From NCBI GenBank assembly GCA_036477795.1, contig JAZGDL010000079.1, positions 1 through 15,535 on the forward strand: a stretch of 15,535 bases of DNA, written 5' to 3'. How positions within the stretch are numbered: position 1 is the stretch's first letter; each line of letters starts with the position of its first letter. A model generated the notes under the pieces. The model did not search any database. It saw only the letters and a program-made list of their open reading frames with translations, and had not been told where the DNA came from. The stretch is from JAZGDL01 sp036477795 (lineage in GTDB: Bacteria > Planctomycetota > Phycisphaerae > UBA1845). The translations under genes were made by a program, and so were the position numbers. This document shows, piece after piece, positions 13,839 to 15,535 of the stretch.

Positions 13839-14492
13839 ATGTCCACACCAGACGACAGCGACAGGCCCGGCGCCGGCCCAGCCGCCGGTCTGTCTCCATA
13901 TGACGCCAACCAACTATGGGAGACGTTTTGCGCCGGCGGCAACCCCGCCGCGCGGGAGGCCTTGGATCGGCTCTACCGGGCGTTGCGGCAGCCGTTGGTC
14001 GAGTTCTGCCGCTTAAAGGGCTGCGACGCCGAGTTAGCCGACGAGGTCGCTGAGTCGTCGTTCATCAGACTGATAGTACGGAAGCCGGCGGCCCGAAGCG
14101 GTTTCATCCCGCTCCTCCAAAAGACAGCCCAGAACCAATGCCACGACGCAAAAAAACAACGCCACCGATCCCTCTCCCGGGATACCGCTCCGGATTCCGC
14201 CCATGATCCCGCGCGTAGCGACACAATCCCCGAGCGTAGCGACACAATCCGAGCCCCAAGCGCCAGCGCGGGGTCCGCCCACAACGAAACCACCCGCGCC
14301 GTCCACGACTGCCTGAACACCCTGGACCCGCAGGACCGGGCCCTGGTGATCTACCACCACGTCGCCGGCCTCACCCAGCGGGCCGCATCCGAGCTGCTCG
14401 GTTTGAACATTTCTGCGCCTGCGGTAACCGCCCGCCTGAAACGCGCCCGCGAGCAACTGGCCCGTTGCCTGAAGAAAAAATCGATTTTCTAG
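13839..14492 (+). CDS. ECF-type RNA polymerase sigma factor
   Basis: 217 residues, within the ECF range. Region 2 spans about 40-110 (ALDRLYRALRQPLVEFCR...ELADEVAESSFIRL...). Region 4 spans about 153-210, with LNTLDPQDRALVIYHHVAGLTQRAASELLGL followed by the recognition helix VTARLKRAREQL. It should direct polymerase to a small regulon when released by its partner. The linker (about 112-150) holds a 7-residue tandem repeat, ARSDTIP/ERSDTIR, made by a 21-bp DNA repeat, so the linker is longer than usual. AAGGA lies 12 nt before the ATG, a long gap. The next gene, 215 bp downstream on the same strand, encodes a zinc-finger membrane protein that fits an anti-sigma factor. Confidence 0.9.
   Translation: MSTPDDSDRPGAGPAAGLSPYDANQLWETFCAGGNPAAREALDRLYRALRQPLVEFCRLKGCDAELADEVAESSFIRLIVRKPAARSGFIPLLQKTAQNQCHDAKKQRHRSLSRDTAPDSAHDPARSDTIPERSDTIRAPSASAGSAHNETTRAVHDCLNTLDPQDRALVIYHHVAGLTQRAASELLGLNISAPAVTARLKRAREQLARCLKKKSIF
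14213..14250 (+). repeat. In-frame 21-bp direct repeat in the sigma linker
   Basis: GCGTAGCGACACAATCC occurs at 14213-14229 and 14234-14250, a 21-bp period. This adds exactly seven codons, in the low-complexity linker between sigma regions 2 and 4. Confidence 0.85.
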
Positions 14493-14542
14493 TTAATTCC
14501 CACCCCGCTCAGCAGTCGTAAGGGGGAAAAAGGTCGAAGGTT

Positions 14543-14570
14543 GAACGTCGAACGTCGAACGTCGAACGTC
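14543..14570. repeat. Heptamer tandem repeat GAACGTC x4
   Basis: Four exact GAACGTC units, then a degenerate GAAGGTT, in the 215-bp gap between the sigma and anti-sigma-like genes. With the element at 14606-14626 it fills much of that gap. Confidence 0.9.
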
Positions 14571-14605
14571 GAAGGTTTCGGCGGTCGGTAAGCTCATTCC
14601 GAGAC

Positions 14606-14626
14606 GCGACCGTAAGGGAGCGGGCG
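14606..14626 (+). repeat. Solo copy of the core unit of the 36-bp array
   Basis: GCGACCGTAAGGGAGCGGGC(G) matches, with one A/C change, the core found in every complete unit of the 15325-15535 array. It sits 82 bp before the anti-sigma-like start, outside any gene. Confidence 0.8.
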
Positions 14627-14707
14627 ATGTCTGACGATTTTCCCGCTTCCTGACGGGCGCGGCTCGGTTTTGTTGGAGTCCCTAATAATTCTTTTCGGAT
14701 CGAACCC

Positions 14708-15535
14708 ATGCCCGAACCGAACCTAGACGAACTCTTACGCAAGTGGGCCGAGGCGGAAGCAGCGATCGACATTGGACGTGACTGTCCGCCCTTGTCGATC
14801 CTGTGGTACCACCAAACCGAGGGGCAGGAACTCGCCCAACACGCTGAGCACGTCGCCACCTGCCCACGATGTCAGAAGCGACTCGACTTCATCCGTACAG
14901 AGCTAGCAAAAGCCCACGGCCTGCGGGCCGTGGGTCCGGACAGACGCGAGTATCCCATCCCCGCCGGGCGTAGTGGCGCGGATACCCCTCCAGGTGTGGC
15001 GGACGAACGCACGGACATCCCATCCCCTCAAGGTGTGGCGGACGGACTCGCAGACGCGGGCGCTCCGCATGTAGCGCCACCCCTTGTGGGTGGCGCCGGG
15101 TACTCCATCCCCTCCAGGGGTGGGGGACGGACGAGACGCCTGCCTCTGTTCAAGCTCGGCGCCCTGGCAGCCGCCGCCTCGATCGCCCTGGTGTTCTTCA
15201 TCTGGCCGGGCGCCGAAAGCCGATCCTTTGACGCCGAGATCGCCCTGTTCGCCGAGCACGCCTACTTGCCGTTCGGCGTGTCGTCGCTGCGTAGCGATCC
15301 GGGAACATCGCACCAAACCGAGCGCAACCAAACCGAGCCGCGACCGTCAGGGAGCGGGCGCAACCAAACCAAACCGCGACCGTCAGGGAGCGGGCGCAAC
15401 CAAACCAAACCGCGACCGTCAGGGAGCGAGCGCAACCAAACCGAGCCGCGACCGTCAGGGAGCGGGCGCAACCAAACCGAACCGCGACCGTCAGGGAGCG
15501 GGCGCAACCAAACCAAACCGCGACCGTCAGGGAGC
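14708..15535 (+). CDS. Probable anti-sigma factor, zinc-finger single-pass protein (3' end beyond window)
   Basis: My translation from ATG 14708 stays open for 276 codons to the right edge. The N-terminal cytoplasmic part has HAEHVATCPRC (45-55), containing the H-x3-C-x2-C core (His48, Cys52, Cys55) of ZAS anti-sigma domains. A transmembrane helix lies at about 147-166 (LFKLGALAAAASIALVFFIW). About 35 extracytoplasmic residues follow, then a 12-residue repeat NQTxPRPSGSxR, at least five full copies plus one cut by the edge. Residues about 69-141, between finger and membrane, are encoded almost wholly by dispersed palindromic repeats. Position right after the ECF gene supports the partnership. 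No good SD is seen. If the repeats are removed, a normal-sized anti-sigma factor remains. An alternative is a sigma-linked sensor with a larger outer domain beyond the edge. Confidence 0.75.
   Translation, partial: MPEPNLDELLRKWAEAEAAIDIGRDCPPLSILWYHQTEGQELAQHAEHVATCPRCQKRLDFIRTELAKAHGLRAVGPDRREYPIPAGRSGADTPPGVADERTDIPSPQGVADGLADAGAPHVAPPLVGGAGYSIPSRGGGRTRRLPLFKLGALAAAASIALVFFIWPGAESRSFDAEIALFAEHAYLPFGVSSLRSDPGTSHQTERNQTEPRPSGSGRNQTKPRPSGSGRNQTKPRPSGSERNQTEPRPSGSGRNQTEPRPSGSGRNQTKPRPSGS
14913..14934. repeat. Palindrome, family B copy 2 (inside a gene)
   Basis: CCCACGGCCTG then CGGGCCGTGGG. It has the same outer arms and G/T flanks as 6210-6231. Relative to that copy, two centre pairs changed on both sides (A-T to C-G, T-A to C-G) and one became T-G. 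It is translated in frame as part of the cytoplasmic linker. Confidence 0.8.
14985..15129 (+). repeat. Three copies of a 21-bp CCCCTCCAGG-type repeat
   Basis: Copies at 14985-15005, 15024-15044 and 15109-15129 share the pattern CCCCTC(C/A)AGG(T/G)GTGG(C/G)GGACG. The third has a clean CCCCT/AGGGG foldback. All lie in one frame (each begins at codon position 2) inside the linker of the anti-sigma-like protein. Confidence 0.75.
15071..15096 (+). repeat. GTAG-headed hairpin inside the anti-sigma-like gene
   Basis: GTAG (15071-15074) overlaps by its last G a 9-bp stem, GCGCCACCC (15074-15082), loop CTTGT, GGGTGGCGC (15088-15096). It has the same architecture as the intergenic GTAG hairpins at 8489 and 9589, but is translated in frame. 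Confidence 0.75.
15325..15535 (+). repeat. 36-bp in-frame tandem array running off the window
   Basis: Units start at 15325, 15361, 15397, 15433, 15469 and 15505, the last cut at 31 bp. Each is CAACCAAACC(G/A)A(G/A)CC plus the core GCGACCGTCAGGGAGCG(G/A)GCG, with one G-to-A variation at the position before the core in unit 5. A partial unit precedes the array at 15311-15324. The period is exactly 12 codons with only scattered third-position or G/A changes, which suggests recent expansion. Confidence 0.95.

Noticed and set aside
15262..15516. Minus-strand ORF reading repeated LRPLPDGRGSVW
   Set aside because: It is the reverse reading of the 36-bp array. The plus frame continues from a zinc-finger and membrane-helix protein and is the better gene.
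15325..15535. CRISPR array with 36-bp repeats
   Set aside because: The units are contiguous with no unique spacers, lie inside an open reading frame, and no cas genes are present.

Overview
The window looks like a chromosomal stretch of a GC-rich bacterium, most plausibly a planctomycete of the Phycisphaerae type. This is an inference. It rests on two divergent groEL genes around one groES, a large secreted protein carrying the DxDGDGDVDxxDF calcium-loop pair typical of that group, an ECF sigma factor followed by a zinc-finger anti-sigma-like membrane protein, and a high density of short palindromic and 7-8 bp tandem repeats between and inside genes. No rRNA, tRNA, CRISPR array, transposase or complete mobile element was recognised.

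Layout. 1-3262 (minus strand) is a chaperonin locus in transcription order groEL2, groES, groEL1; groEL1 runs off the left edge. 3696-6104 (minus) is a secreted BNR-repeat/calcium-loop/Ig-like protein. 6736-8475 (plus) is a predicted lipoprotein with a metzincin-type zinc site and a helical C-terminal half. 8583-9362 (minus) is fabI, convergent with it. 9709-10464 (plus) is a ComF-type phosphoribosyltransferase. 10791-11822 (minus) is a secreted S1/P1-nuclease-like enzyme. 12442-13626 (plus) is a TadE/TadG-like single-pass protein. 13839-14492 (plus) is an ECF sigma factor, and 14708 to the right edge (plus) is its probable anti-sigma partner, open at the edge.

The genes do not form one pathway. 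They are housekeeping functions (protein folding, fatty-acid elongation), a ComF protein, several exported proteins, and an envelope-signalling sigma/anti-sigma pair.

The unusual layer is the repeat content. Several hairpin families occur as related pairs whose arm differences are compensatory, so the fold rather than the exact sequence is kept: 1509-1538 with 1581-1610, 8489-8511 with 8564-8586, and 6210-6231 with 14913-14934. Four hairpins have a GTAG tetranucleotide on one side, as in REP elements handled by RAYT transposases. Repeats also enter genes. They supply the fabI stop codon, form the last residues of the BNR protein, and fill both linkers and the extracytoplasmic part of the sigma/anti-sigma pair without breaking frame. 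The anti-sigma-like gene ends the window inside a 36-bp (12-residue) tandem array.
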